Source: Gammaproteobacteria bacterium
Lineage (GTDB): Bacteria > Pseudomonadota > Gammaproteobacteria > Steroidobacterales > Steroidobacteraceae
Direction: 5' to 3'
DNA length: 64,000 nt
Assembly (NCBI GenBank): GCA_947452065.1
Contig: CANGBB010000007.1
Coordinates: 1-64,000 of the forward strand
Shown here: positions 1 to 8,458 of the stretch, piece after piece
Position numbering within the stretch: position 1 is the stretch's first letter
Layout: each line of letters begins with the position of its first letter
Notes under the pieces: model-generated
What the model saw: the letters and a program-made list of their open reading frames with translations, nothing else
The model's database searches: none
Told to the model about the DNA's origin: nothing
Program-made: the position numbers and the translations under genes

Positions 1-3000
1 TGTGCTCTTCCTATCTAGCGGCGAGCACGGTGGCGACGCTCTCGAATCTGGCGCTGTCGAGCGGGACGCTCTCGCCGAGCTTTGCCAGCACGACGAGCGC
101 GTACACGACCTCGGTGAGTAATGCGACCAGCTCGATCACGGTCACTCCGACGGTCACGGATAGTACGGCCACAGTGAAGGTGAACGGGACGACGGTCAGC
201 TCTGGTTCGGCCAGTGGTGCGATCAGCCTGAGTGTCGGATCCAACACGATCACGACGGTGGTGACGGCGGCTGATGGGACAACGACACAGAGCTATACGC
301 TGACGGTCACGCGTGCGATTGCGGCACCTGTGGCTGGTTCTGTGAATGTGACCATCAATGAGAACACGGGCAGTGCATCCGCCAGCACGATCAACTTGGC
401 CCTCAGTGGCGGTGGCGCGGCCGCGAGTGTGGCGATCGGCACGCAGGCGACGAAGGGTGTCGCTACTGCTTCGGGCACGAGCATCACGTATCTGCCCAAT
501 GCCGGCTTCAATGGCACTGATACATTCACCTACACCGCGACAAACACGAGTGGTACGTCCGCGCCCGCGACGGTGACGGTAACGGTGAGTGCGCCAACGC
601 TGAGCGTGACCCCGGCCTTACTCCCCGTTGCCATCGCTGGCACGAGCTATAGCCAAGCGATCACTACCACGGGCGGTTACGGGAGCACCGCTTGTGCAGT
701 CACCTCTGGCACCTTGCCTGCGGGCCTGACGCTGACCGGTTGCACCATCAGCGGTACGCCGACGGTGGTCACGAGCGCGAACATCACCATCACCCTGACT
801 GACAGCAGTACACCGGTGGTGAACACGGCGCAGGCCTACACACTCACCGTCAACCCGCCGCCCCCGGTGGTCGGTGCGGTGAGCGGGACGGTGTCGGAGA
901 ACCTTGGTAGTGGTGCGACGGCCACGCCGGTTGCGGTATCACTGAACCTCAGTGGTGGTGCTGCCGATAGTGTCGCCATCGGCACTCAGGCCACGAAGGG
1001 TGTCGCTACTGCTTCGGGTACGAGCATCACGTATCTGCCCAACCCGGGCTTCAACGGCACGGACACGTTCACCTATACCGCGACAAACGTGACGGCTACG
1101 TCAGCGCCCGCGACCGTGACGATCACCATCAAACCCACCAACCTGAGTGTGAGCCCGGCTTCGCTCCCGCAGGGAACAATTGGCGCGGCCTATAGCCAGG
1201 CGATCACCAGCACGGGTGGTTATGGCAGCAACACCTGTGTGGTGACCACGGGCACCTTGCCGGCGGGTCTGACGCTCAGCGGTTGTATGATCAGCGGCAC
1301 ACCCAGCGCTTCGGCCGCAGCGAACATCATTATCAGTGTGAGCGATAGCAGTTCGCCGGTCGTAAGCAAGTCACAGGCCTATACACTTGCTGTCAGCCCG
1401 GCGCTCCCGGTGGCCGGTGCGGGGAGTGCAACGGTAGCGGAGAACATTGGCAGTGGCGCGACGGCCACGGCAAGTGCTGTGACTCTCAACCTCAGCGGCG
1501 GTGCGGCTACGAGTGTGGCGATCGGTGCTCAGCCCACGAAGGGTGTCGCTACTGCTTCGGGTACGAGCATCACGTATCTGCCCAACGTGGGCTTCAATGG
1601 CACGGATTCGTTCACCTACACAGCAACGAACGTGACCGGCACGTCCGCACCGGCTACCGTGACCATCACGGTCAGTCCGCCAACGCTGAGCCTGAGTCCG
1701 ACCTCGCTGGGCGCAGGTGCGGGAGCAGGGGTGGCTTACAGCCAGATCATCACGGCCACGGGCGGTTATGGCAGCTATACCTGCGCCCTCAGTGGCGGTG
1801 CTCTGCCCGCCGGTATCACGCTCAGTGGTTGCACGCTCAGCGGTACGCCTACGACGACGGGTTCGAGCAACTTCACGCTGAAGGTGACGGATGGCAGCAC
1901 TCCGGCGGCCTCGAATACGCAGGGCTACACGCTGACGGTTAACGCGATTGCGCCGCCTGTGGCCAATCCGGTGACACTGCCAGCGGGCAACAGCGGCACG
2001 AGCGGTGGTGGCGGCAGTCCCAACAACTCGACCACCATCGTCCCGAATATCTCCGGTGGTGCGCCCACCAGTCTGGCCGTCGTAGCGCAACCGGCGCACG
2101 GTACTGTCACGGTGGCCACGCAGGCCGTCACGGCCGGCTACTTCAACGGGCATGCCGCCACAACCCGACTGGTCTTTGTCTACACCCCGGACCCCCAGTA
2201 TTTGGGTCTGGACGGGTTCAGCTATACAGCGACCAATGCGGCCGGCACTTCGGCCGTGGCTCAGGTCTCGTTGAAAGTGGTTCCAGCCCTCACGGCACAG
2301 GTGATAGTGGCTTCGCAGACCGCGACTGAAGGTACGGCGCTCACGGCCTTCATTCCGGTCAAGGGCGTTGGTGGCGCTGGCGCACTCTCGTATGCGATCA
2401 GCCCCGCACTCAGCGCGGGACTGACGATCGATCCGAGCACCGGCTCGATTGCTGGTACGCCCACGGCGGGTTGGGGCAGCACGGGATATACCGTGACGAT
2501 CACCGACCCGGCCGGCCAGGTCGCTTCGGGTAGCTTCACACTCACGGTGAGCGCGCTCCAGAACACCCTGGCGATCACCCCCGATACGCTGCCGTCTGTG
2601 CGCGCCAAGGGTGCCTACAGCCAGACACTGAGTGCGGCCAACGGCATCGCGCCCTACACCTGGACTGTGGCGAGCGGTACGCTGCCCTCGGGCCTGACGC
2701 TCAGCACCAGCGGCCTACTCTCCGGAAGCCCGGCCGCCACCGCGACCTTCACCGTGCTGGCCACCGACTCGGTCGGTCACACCGGCAGGAAGACCTACAC
2801 GCTGACGGTCAATGCGCGTCCCGACCCGGCGCAGGACAAGACGGTGCGGGCCCTGTTGACGGGCCAGGCGCAGATGACACAACAGTTTGCTCAGGCCCAG
2901 ATGGGCAATATCGCCTCGCACCTCCAATCTCTCCACGGCGAGTTCGATGCCTGCAACAGTGGCAGACTCCAGCTCACTGAGAACAGCGCGGCATCCCAGA

Positions 3001-4007
3001 ACCCGAATCTGGCTGCGATGCGTAAATTCGAGAGCGGAGCAGAGGGCAAGAAAGCGGCTCAGAGCCCGCATCGAGAGGACGAGGAGGCTGCTAAGTCCGA
3101 GCAGGCCAAGAGCAGTGATACAGCCGACGCAGGCGCCAAGAGTTGTCTGGCCAAGCGCCTGTTCGGGAACGTACCGGTGGGGCTGTGGGTCGGTGGTGGC
3201 ATTGAGCACGGAGCGCCAGTGGATGTGGATCGCTTCACAACCCGCGGCGTGACCCTAGGTCTCGAAGGTCGGCTCTCCACTCGCTTCGCTGGTGGTCTCG
3301 CCCTCGGACTGGGCGATGATCTGGCCGGACTGGACAAGCTCGGCTCGCGCATCGATGGCACCAGCCACTCCGTGTCGGCCTATGCGACCTACCGCCTCTC
3401 GGGTGTGATCTTTGATGCGATCCTCGGTTCGAGCACAAACTCGCTCGATAATCGTCGCTGGGTGGCGCTCGATGGAGCCTTTGTCACGGGCAAGCGTTCG
3501 AGCTCAAGCACCTTCGGCTCACTGGCCGCGAGCATGCGCTTCAACCGTGGGGCGCTGAGCGTCGAGCCGCAGATCGGGATCGATTACATCGATTCGGCAC
3601 TCAACGGCTATGCAGAGAACGCCGAGCGCACACCGACCACGCTCGCGCTCACGTTCAACGGCACCAGCGTCCGCTCGTTCTCGGCGCTGGCCGGCGTGCT
3701 CGGGCAGTACGACATCCGCCTCTCCGGCGGCGGACTGGTCACGCCGTTGCTCAAGGCTGAGTACCGCCGTATCTACGATCGTTCGCAGAGTCAGACAATG
3801 TTCTACAACGACGTGCCCGATATGCGCTACACGGCCACCGGCTTTGGATTCCCCAACGACCTGTGGCAGGGCGAGGCCGGTCTGCGTGTGGGTAGCAGCA
3901 AGGGTCTGCGCAGTGAGCTCTCGCTGGGCTATCAGCGTGGCAACACCGGCTACTCAAGTACGTCGGTGAACGCGCGACTCAGTCTGCCCATCGGCGCATC
4001 GCGTTAA
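1..4007 (+). CDS. Large Ig-like/cadherin-like repeat autotransporter (3' part; reading frame open to the window start)
   Basis: Frame is open through position 1. Repeated GFNGTDTFTYTATN and LPAGLTLxGCxISGTP modules (cadherin-like and He_PIG-type Ig-like), then a charged linker and a C-terminal autotransporter-type beta domain (LPVGLWVGGGIEHG...; alternating beta strands). Confidence 0.85.
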   Translation, partial: CSSYLAASTVATLSNLALSSGTLSPSFASTTSAYTTSVSNATSSITVTPTVTDSTATVKVNGTTVSSGSASGAISLSVGSNTITTVVTAADGTTTQSYTLTVTRAIAAPVAGSVNVTINENTGSASASTINLALSGGGAAASVAIGTQATKGVATASGTSITYLPNAGFNGTDTFTYTATNTSGTSAPATVTVTVSAPTLSVTPALLPVAIAGTSYSQAITTTGGYGSTACAVTSGTLPAGLTLTGCTISGTPTVVTSANITITLTDSSTPVVNTAQAYTLTVNPPPPVVGAVSGTVSENLGSGATATPVAVSLNLSGGAADSVAIGTQATKGVATASGTSITYLPNPGFNGTDTFTYTATNVTATSAPATVTITIKPTNLSVSPASLPQGTIGAAYSQAITSTGGYGSNTCVVTTGTLPAGLTLSGCMISGTPSASAAANIIISVSDSSSPVVSKSQAYTLAVSPALPVAGAGSATVAENIGSGATATASAVTLNLSGGAATSVAIGAQPTKGVATASGTSITYLPNVGFNGTDSFTYTATNVTGTSAPATVTITVSPPTLSLSPTSLGAGAGAGVAYSQIITATGGYGSYTCALSGGALPAGITLSGCTLSGTPTTTGSSNFTLKVTDGSTPAASNTQGYTLTVNAIAPPVANPVTLPAGNSGTSGGGGSPNNSTTIVPNISGGAPTSLAVVAQPAHGTVTVATQAVTAGYFNGHAATTRLVFVYTPDPQYLGLDGFSYTATNAAGTSAVAQVSLKVVPALTAQVIVASQTATEGTALTAFIPVKGVGGAGALSYAISPALSAGLTIDPSTGSIAGTPTAGWGSTGYTVTITDPAGQVASGSFTLTVSALQNTLAITPDTLPSVRAKGAYSQTLSAANGIAPYTWTVASGTLPSGLTLSTSGLLSGSPAATATFTVLATDSVGHTGRKTYTLTVNARPDPAQDKTVRALLTGQAQMTQQFAQAQMGNIASHLQSLHGEFDACNSGRLQLTENSAASQNPNLAAMRKFESGAEGKKAAQSPHREDEEAAKSEQAKSSDTADAGAKSCLAKRLFGNVPVGLWVGGGIEHGAPVDVDRFTTRGVTLGLEGRLSTRFAGGLALGLGDDLAGLDKLGSRIDGTSHSVSAYATYRLSGVIFDAILGSSTNSLDNRRWVALDGAFVTGKRSSSSTFGSLAASMRFNRGALSVEPQIGIDYIDSALNGYAENAERTPTTLALTFNGTSVRSFSALAGVLGQYDIRLSGGGLVTPLLKAEYRRIYDRSQSQTMFYNDVPDMRYTATGFGFPNDLWQGEAGLRVGSSKGLRSELSLGYQRGNTGYSSTSVNARLSLPIGASR
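449..1690 (+). repeat. Tandem in-gene repeats with 543-bp period (181 codons), about 3 clear units
   Basis: The string cgaagggtgtcgctactgcttcggg[c/t]acgagcatcacgtatctgcccaa starts at 451, 994 and 1537, exactly 543 bp apart. Confidence 0.85.
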
Positions 4008-4039
4008 CGACCTCGCGTCGTTGTTGGACCACGATAGAC

Positions 4040-4070
4040 GGCTGCAGGGGTGTCAGTCACCCCTGCAGCC
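4040..4070. terminator. Bidirectional stem-loop between convergent genes
   Basis: Perfect 13-bp inverted repeat GGCTGCAGGGGTG-TCAGT-CACCCCTGCAGCC between convergent ORFs ending at 4007 and 4080. Confidence 0.75.
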
Positions 4071-4079
4071 TCTCAACGT

Positions 4080-6071
4080 TCAAAGCCGCCGGCTGAGACT
4101 GACCGTTCCGGCCAGCATCGACCAGAACTCATTGGGCCAGATGAGCGTGACTTCGCCCGGCGTGATTTTCTTGCGCACGATGCGATCGAGATATCGGGCC
4201 TCGAGATTCAAATCCCAGCCCGGCCAGATCTCGCGGCGCTGCATGCCGCCGCCGAGATAAAAGCCGTGGGCCGGTGTCTTCACGTCGTAGCGCGCAAAGC
4301 CAAAGAACCCGCTAGCGGCCCACTGACCGGTGAAGCGATAACGATAGTCCAGCGCGCGCAGTTCCAGCATCGAATGGCCCGCGATCTGATCCAGCTCTAT
4401 ACGCGCGCCCATGTCGCCGTGCGCCGTGACCGAGCGGCGGATGCCGACCCCCACGTGAGTGTTGGTTTCTTGTGTGTGGATGGTAGGTAGCACATACGAA
4501 TCGCGCTCGTAGCGGAGTTGACCGGCGTAGAGACCCACATCCACAAAACGCTCTACGGTCACGCCCGCGCCGGTGCGTGTGTTGGAGGCGGGCGCCGCGC
4601 TCTCTGATGTGCTGCGCTGGCGACTCAGCAACGATTCGGGTCGCCAATTGAATTGACTCTGGAGTCGGCCAAAGGAGTGGCCATACGGATCGACGCCGCC
4701 CTGCACCGAGAGCGCCACATCAAACTGACCCCAGGGTTTCAGTCGAGTCAGCTCCAGCAGATGAGCGCGCTGATAGTGCCCGCCGGTGTAGGAAGCGTTC
4801 TGCGTGGTGCGGTAGACAGCGCTGTAGCGCGTGTCAGCGGTGCGATCCCAATCCAACGCCAGCATGTGGCTCTGGCCGCCCGCGTAGTCCGAGGGACGGC
4901 GCCAATCGGCGGCCCAATTGCCCATCACCACGCCGTAGTTTTTAAGCCCATCGCCGTACAGATGATGGACATACCAAACGTCTTCCCAATTGGAGAACTC
5001 ATAGCGCAGTTGTGTCGCGGGGGTCAGGCGCGGCAGATAAATCCCGGCCGACAACGCGCCATTGCCGAAGTGATAGCTGGTGACGTGAAAAGTGTCCTCT
5101 GCACCGTATTCCATGTAGACCGAGACTGGATGCGTACCCGGTACGGTCAGCTGCGAGGAGATCGAGACTTCTTCATTACCCAATTCGTTGGCGGTCAGGG
5201 TCCCGAGATTACCCGTGCCATTGATCAACAACCGCGGCGCATCCAGCGCACCGTAGGGACGGGATGCGCCACCGTACTCAATGAGGCGTGCGCCGCTGAT
5301 GCTCCAGCCGCGGACTGGCTCGATGCTGATCCGTCCACCGGCCAGCAGCGGATGACCACTGCTCAAGCCACCACTGGTTGATGCGATACGGTCGCTATAA
5401 GAGAGTTGCCCCACGAATGCTTCGTAACTGATCCGCGCGCGTGTCAGTGGCTCGGTATTGGCAATTCCCACTGAGGGCAGGGCTGGTGCTGTGGTGGACT
5501 GCAGTAATGCTGAGTCATGCATGGGTGACCACCAGCGTTCGCGGTAACCTACCTCGATCTGCGCACGCGGCCCGCCCAGACTGATGAAGCTGCCCGCAGG
5601 ACTGATGCGTCCGCTGTAGACCACGGCGCCTGCATTCACACGTGCTAGGGGACTTAACTGAACAAATCCCGCGGCAGCCAGTTGCCAGGTCGAGTCCAGC
5701 GTCTGGCCACGCTCATTAGGGAGTGGCAAACGCGCCGAGTCCGGATTGCTCGCGCTGCTTGCCAGCGCAGCTTCGGCACTGGCCGTAACCAGCGCCGCAC
5801 TCGCCAGCCATGGCGCCAATTCCCGCTGCACACGTGTGCAGAGAGGGCGATCTACTGCGCAGGCATCGGGCAGGGCTTCCGTAATATCCTGCAGCGGAAT
5901 CGGACGACGCATGACCGTGCGGTCCGCCAGCGTCAGCAGGCGGATCACATCCGCCTCCAGTCGCGGTTCAAGGTTCAGCGGCAGGTAGCCGCCCACCTCT
6001 GCAGCGTGCAGGGCGGTGGGGAGCACTAATAAAGGTAACAGCGCTATTGCTCGAAAGGCAGCCATCGGCAT
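4080..6071 (-). CDS. Capsule assembly Wzi family outer-membrane protein
   Basis: 663 aa with signal peptide; EVGGYLPLNLEPRLEADVIRLL N-terminus and beta-barrel-like sequence with ADWRRPSDYAGGQSHMLALDW, typical of Wzi-family proteins. Confidence 0.75.
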   Translation of the reverse strand: MPMAAFRAIALLPLLVLPTALHAAEVGGYLPLNLEPRLEADVIRLLTLADRTVMRRPIPLQDITEALPDACAVDRPLCTRVQRELAPWLASAALVTASAEAALASSASNPDSARLPLPNERGQTLDSTWQLAAAGFVQLSPLARVNAGAVVYSGRISPAGSFISLGGPRAQIEVGYRERWWSPMHDSALLQSTTAPALPSVGIANTEPLTRARISYEAFVGQLSYSDRIASTSGGLSSGHPLLAGGRISIEPVRGWSISGARLIEYGGASRPYGALDAPRLLINGTGNLGTLTANELGNEEVSISSQLTVPGTHPVSVYMEYGAEDTFHVTSYHFGNGALSAGIYLPRLTPATQLRYEFSNWEDVWYVHHLYGDGLKNYGVVMGNWAADWRRPSDYAGGQSHMLALDWDRTADTRYSAVYRTTQNASYTGGHYQRAHLLELTRLKPWGQFDVALSVQGGVDPYGHSFGRLQSQFNWRPESLLSRQRSTSESAAPASNTRTGAGVTVERFVDVGLYAGQLRYERDSYVLPTIHTQETNTHVGVGIRRSVTAHGDMGARIELDQIAGHSMLELRALDYRYRFTGQWAASGFFGFARYDVKTPAHGFYLGGGMQRREIWPGWDLNLEARYLDRIVRKKITPGEVTLIWPNEFWSMLAGTVSLSRRL

Positions 6072-6145
6072 TCATGAACCCAGAAGATGATTTGGCGACA
6101 TAATACGCGGATTCTAATTATGATCGACCCCGCTCAAACACTCTG

Positions 6146-6925
6146 ATGTTCATACTTTCAAAATTACTCTCGGCGCTGACGCATCCGCTGTTTTGGGTTG
6201 CGCTGTGTTGGGCAGCGGCTCTCCTAATGCCGCGCAGCTGGCGCAAAGCATCAGTGATCCTGTTCTGGAGCGGGCTTACATTGCTCGGGCTCCTCGGCGT
6301 TCGCGCCATCCCGGATGCGTTATTGCGCCCGCTCGAGAATCGTTATCCGGTTCCGCCCGCTGAGACCATCGATCAATACGTGGGCATCATTGTGCTGGGG
6401 GGCGCGGTGGGCCCTTCGGACGTCTATGCCACGCGCGGACAAGTGCCAATCAGTGATGCGGCCGAACGCATGACGGTGTCGGTGGCTCTGCTGCGTCAGC
6501 ACCCCACATTACAGCTGGTGTTTTCTGGTGGCGAGGGCCGACTGATCACCACGGGAATCAGCGAATCAGAAATGGCACGCGTCTTCTATCGCGAGCAGGG
6601 CATTGAGATGAGCCGCGTGCAATTCGAGAGCCGATCGCGCAACACGCGCGAAAACGCCCTATACATCAAGGAACTGCTGGCTCAACGATGCAAAGAGCCA
6701 TGGTTGCTGATCACCTCCGCCGCGCACATGCCACGCGCCATGGCGGAATTTCAAGCGACTGGCTGCGATGTGACTCCCTACCCGGTGGATTTCAGGACCG
6801 GGGGGAGCACACCACTACGTGAGTACTCCATGGGTGAGAGCCTGCGAAGATGGGAGATTGCCATTCATGAGTGGCTGGGCTTGTGGGTCTACGGCTTGCA
6901 TCGTGCCCCAAGACTCGAGCCTTAA
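6146..6925 (+). CDS. YdcF/ElyC/SanA family (DUF218) membrane protein
   Basis: N-terminal TM segments; IIVLGGAVGP, LVFSGGEG, ESRSRNTRENALYIKELL and LLITSAAHMPRAMAEF motifs of DUF218. Confidence 0.85.
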   Translation: MFILSKLLSALTHPLFWVALCWAAALLMPRSWRKASVILFWSGLTLLGLLGVRAIPDALLRPLENRYPVPPAETIDQYVGIIVLGGAVGPSDVYATRGQVPISDAAERMTVSVALLRQHPTLQLVFSGGEGRLITTGISESEMARVFYREQGIEMSRVQFESRSRNTRENALYIKELLAQRCKEPWLLITSAAHMPRAMAEFQATGCDVTPYPVDFRTGGSTPLREYSMGESLRRWEIAIHEWLGLWVYGLHRAPRLEP

Positions 6926-7180
6926 CGATGAGGCTGCATGCCTCTGGCGGAATGAGAGCGCTGTGCCTAGTCGTGCTTGTACGTAAACGGCCCGAATCCC
7001 TACGGCTCCTTTTAGCGGGCCCGAAAGGCGGCCTCCCCTTCGACGGACCTCTCGTTTCCGTGTTATCCATTTGCCTCATTTAAGGTATATGCTCAAAGCT
7101 ACAGGCTAATTAAGATGCCGCCCTGCAACGCCCTTTGAATTATTGTTAAATAGGCGGCCGGATCAGGCGGGACTAGATGA

Positions 7181-8335
7181 GTGCGATCGATGCTTCATTG
7201 GACTGACAGCCACGCTCTCTTGTTTGCCCTAGCTTTTGCGCTGTCGCTTGGAATGGGGCTGCTCATCGTGCTGACCTCCCGTTGGCACCTTCGTTATTCG
7301 GCTGATGCGCACGAGGGTGTCCAGAAGGTGCACTCTAAAGTCACCGCGCGCGTGGGCGGGTTGGGGATCATGCTGTCGCTATATCTGGTCTGGCTTTTGG
7401 GTATGGACATCCCAAGCTTGGATCTCGATTTCACGGATCTGCCACACCTGCTCGGTCTATTCTTGCTCGCCGCGATCCCGGCCTTTAGCTTCGGGCTGAT
7501 GGAAGATCTGAGTGGGCGAATCGGAATACTCTCCCGACTACTCGCTACGATGGTCTCGGGCTTGATGGCTTGGTGGGTGACTGGGGACGTACTTCACAAT
7601 GTCGACACCTGGGGGCTGAATGCGCTACTCGCCTCCACACCCGTTGCGCTGGTCTTTACGGTGCTCGCCGTGGCTACTGTGGCCAATGGCTTCAACCTTG
7701 TGGATGGCTTCAACGGCCTCTCGTCCGGCATCGCGACGCTGGCCTTTTTTGTGTTTTCGCTCATGGCCCAAGGCGTTGGAGATCTGGACTTGCATCTGCT
7801 CTGTCTGGTCTTTGCGGGCGCGTCGTTTGGCTTCTTTGTCATCAACTGGCCCTGGGGGCAACTGTTCCTCGGCGATGGCGGGGCTTATTTATTGGGCTTT
7901 TTGCTCGGTTGGGTGGCGGTCATGCTCAAGGTGCGGCATGACGCGATCAGCACCTACGCCATCGCCATGGTGCTGATGCACCCACTGACCGAACTGCTGT
8001 TCACGGTCTACCGCCGCACCGCACGCAAGCAGCATCCGGGAATGCCCGATCGGCTCCACCTCCACAGCCTTGTTAAGCGCCGCTTTGTGAACCGGGCGTT
8101 TGTCGGTCGTAGTCAAATCTTCAGAAATTCCGCCACTGGTCTCTTGATCATACTGCTCGGTGCCCTTGGTCAGTTTTTGGCCTGTCTGACGCTCTTTTCC
8201 GTGGTTGGCTCGGTGATCGCATTCGTTGCGATGGTCGTTTTATATCTGCTTTTCTACGCCCGCATTGTTTACTTCCGCTGGGTCTTCCCGTGGCAGCTGC
8301 TCCGGCTGAAGCTCAGGCCCTCTAAGCAGTCTTAA
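7181..8335 (+). CDS. MraY/WecA-like polyprenyl-phosphate sugar-1-phosphate transferase (glycosyltransferase family 4)
   Basis: Polytopic; NGFNLVDGFNGLSSGIA, LFLGDGGAYLLGFLLG and HPGMPDRLHLHSLVKRR signatures. Confidence 0.88.
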   Translation: MRSMLHWTDSHALLFALAFALSLGMGLLIVLTSRWHLRYSADAHEGVQKVHSKVTARVGGLGIMLSLYLVWLLGMDIPSLDLDFTDLPHLLGLFLLAAIPAFSFGLMEDLSGRIGILSRLLATMVSGLMAWWVTGDVLHNVDTWGLNALLASTPVALVFTVLAVATVANGFNLVDGFNGLSSGIATLAFFVFSLMAQGVGDLDLHLLCLVFAGASFGFFVINWPWGQLFLGDGGAYLLGFLLGWVAVMLKVRHDAISTYAIAMVLMHPLTELLFTVYRRTARKQHPGMPDRLHLHSLVKRRFVNRAFVGRSQIFRNSATGLLIILLGALGQFLACLTLFSVVGSVIAFVAMVVLYLLFYARIVYFRWVFPWQLLRLKLRPSKQS

Positions 8336-8458
8336 GTCATTGTTTCTTTTAGCTTCCGGGTGATCTTCGAGCGCCTCCGCGACCGCCCGCGGGCCTCCCG
8401 CGGTGATGAGTTAGTATGATCAGGCCGAATGGTCTTAGTTTTGTGTGAGGTGGCCGGC

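Noticed and set aside
449-1690. Regular repeats considered as a possible CRISPR array
   Set aside because: The 543-bp period preserves the reading frame and encodes Ig-like domains; spacing is far too long for CRISPR.
6926-7180. Possible ops/JUMPstart element upstream of the EPS operon for the RfaH-like factor
   Set aside because: No convincing GGCGGTAGCGTG-like sequence was found by eye; a motif search would be needed.
8387-8403. CCGCGGG-CCT-CCCGCGG dyad before the SLBB gene
   Set aside because: Short GC-rich palindrome of a kind expected by chance in this composition; no T-tract.
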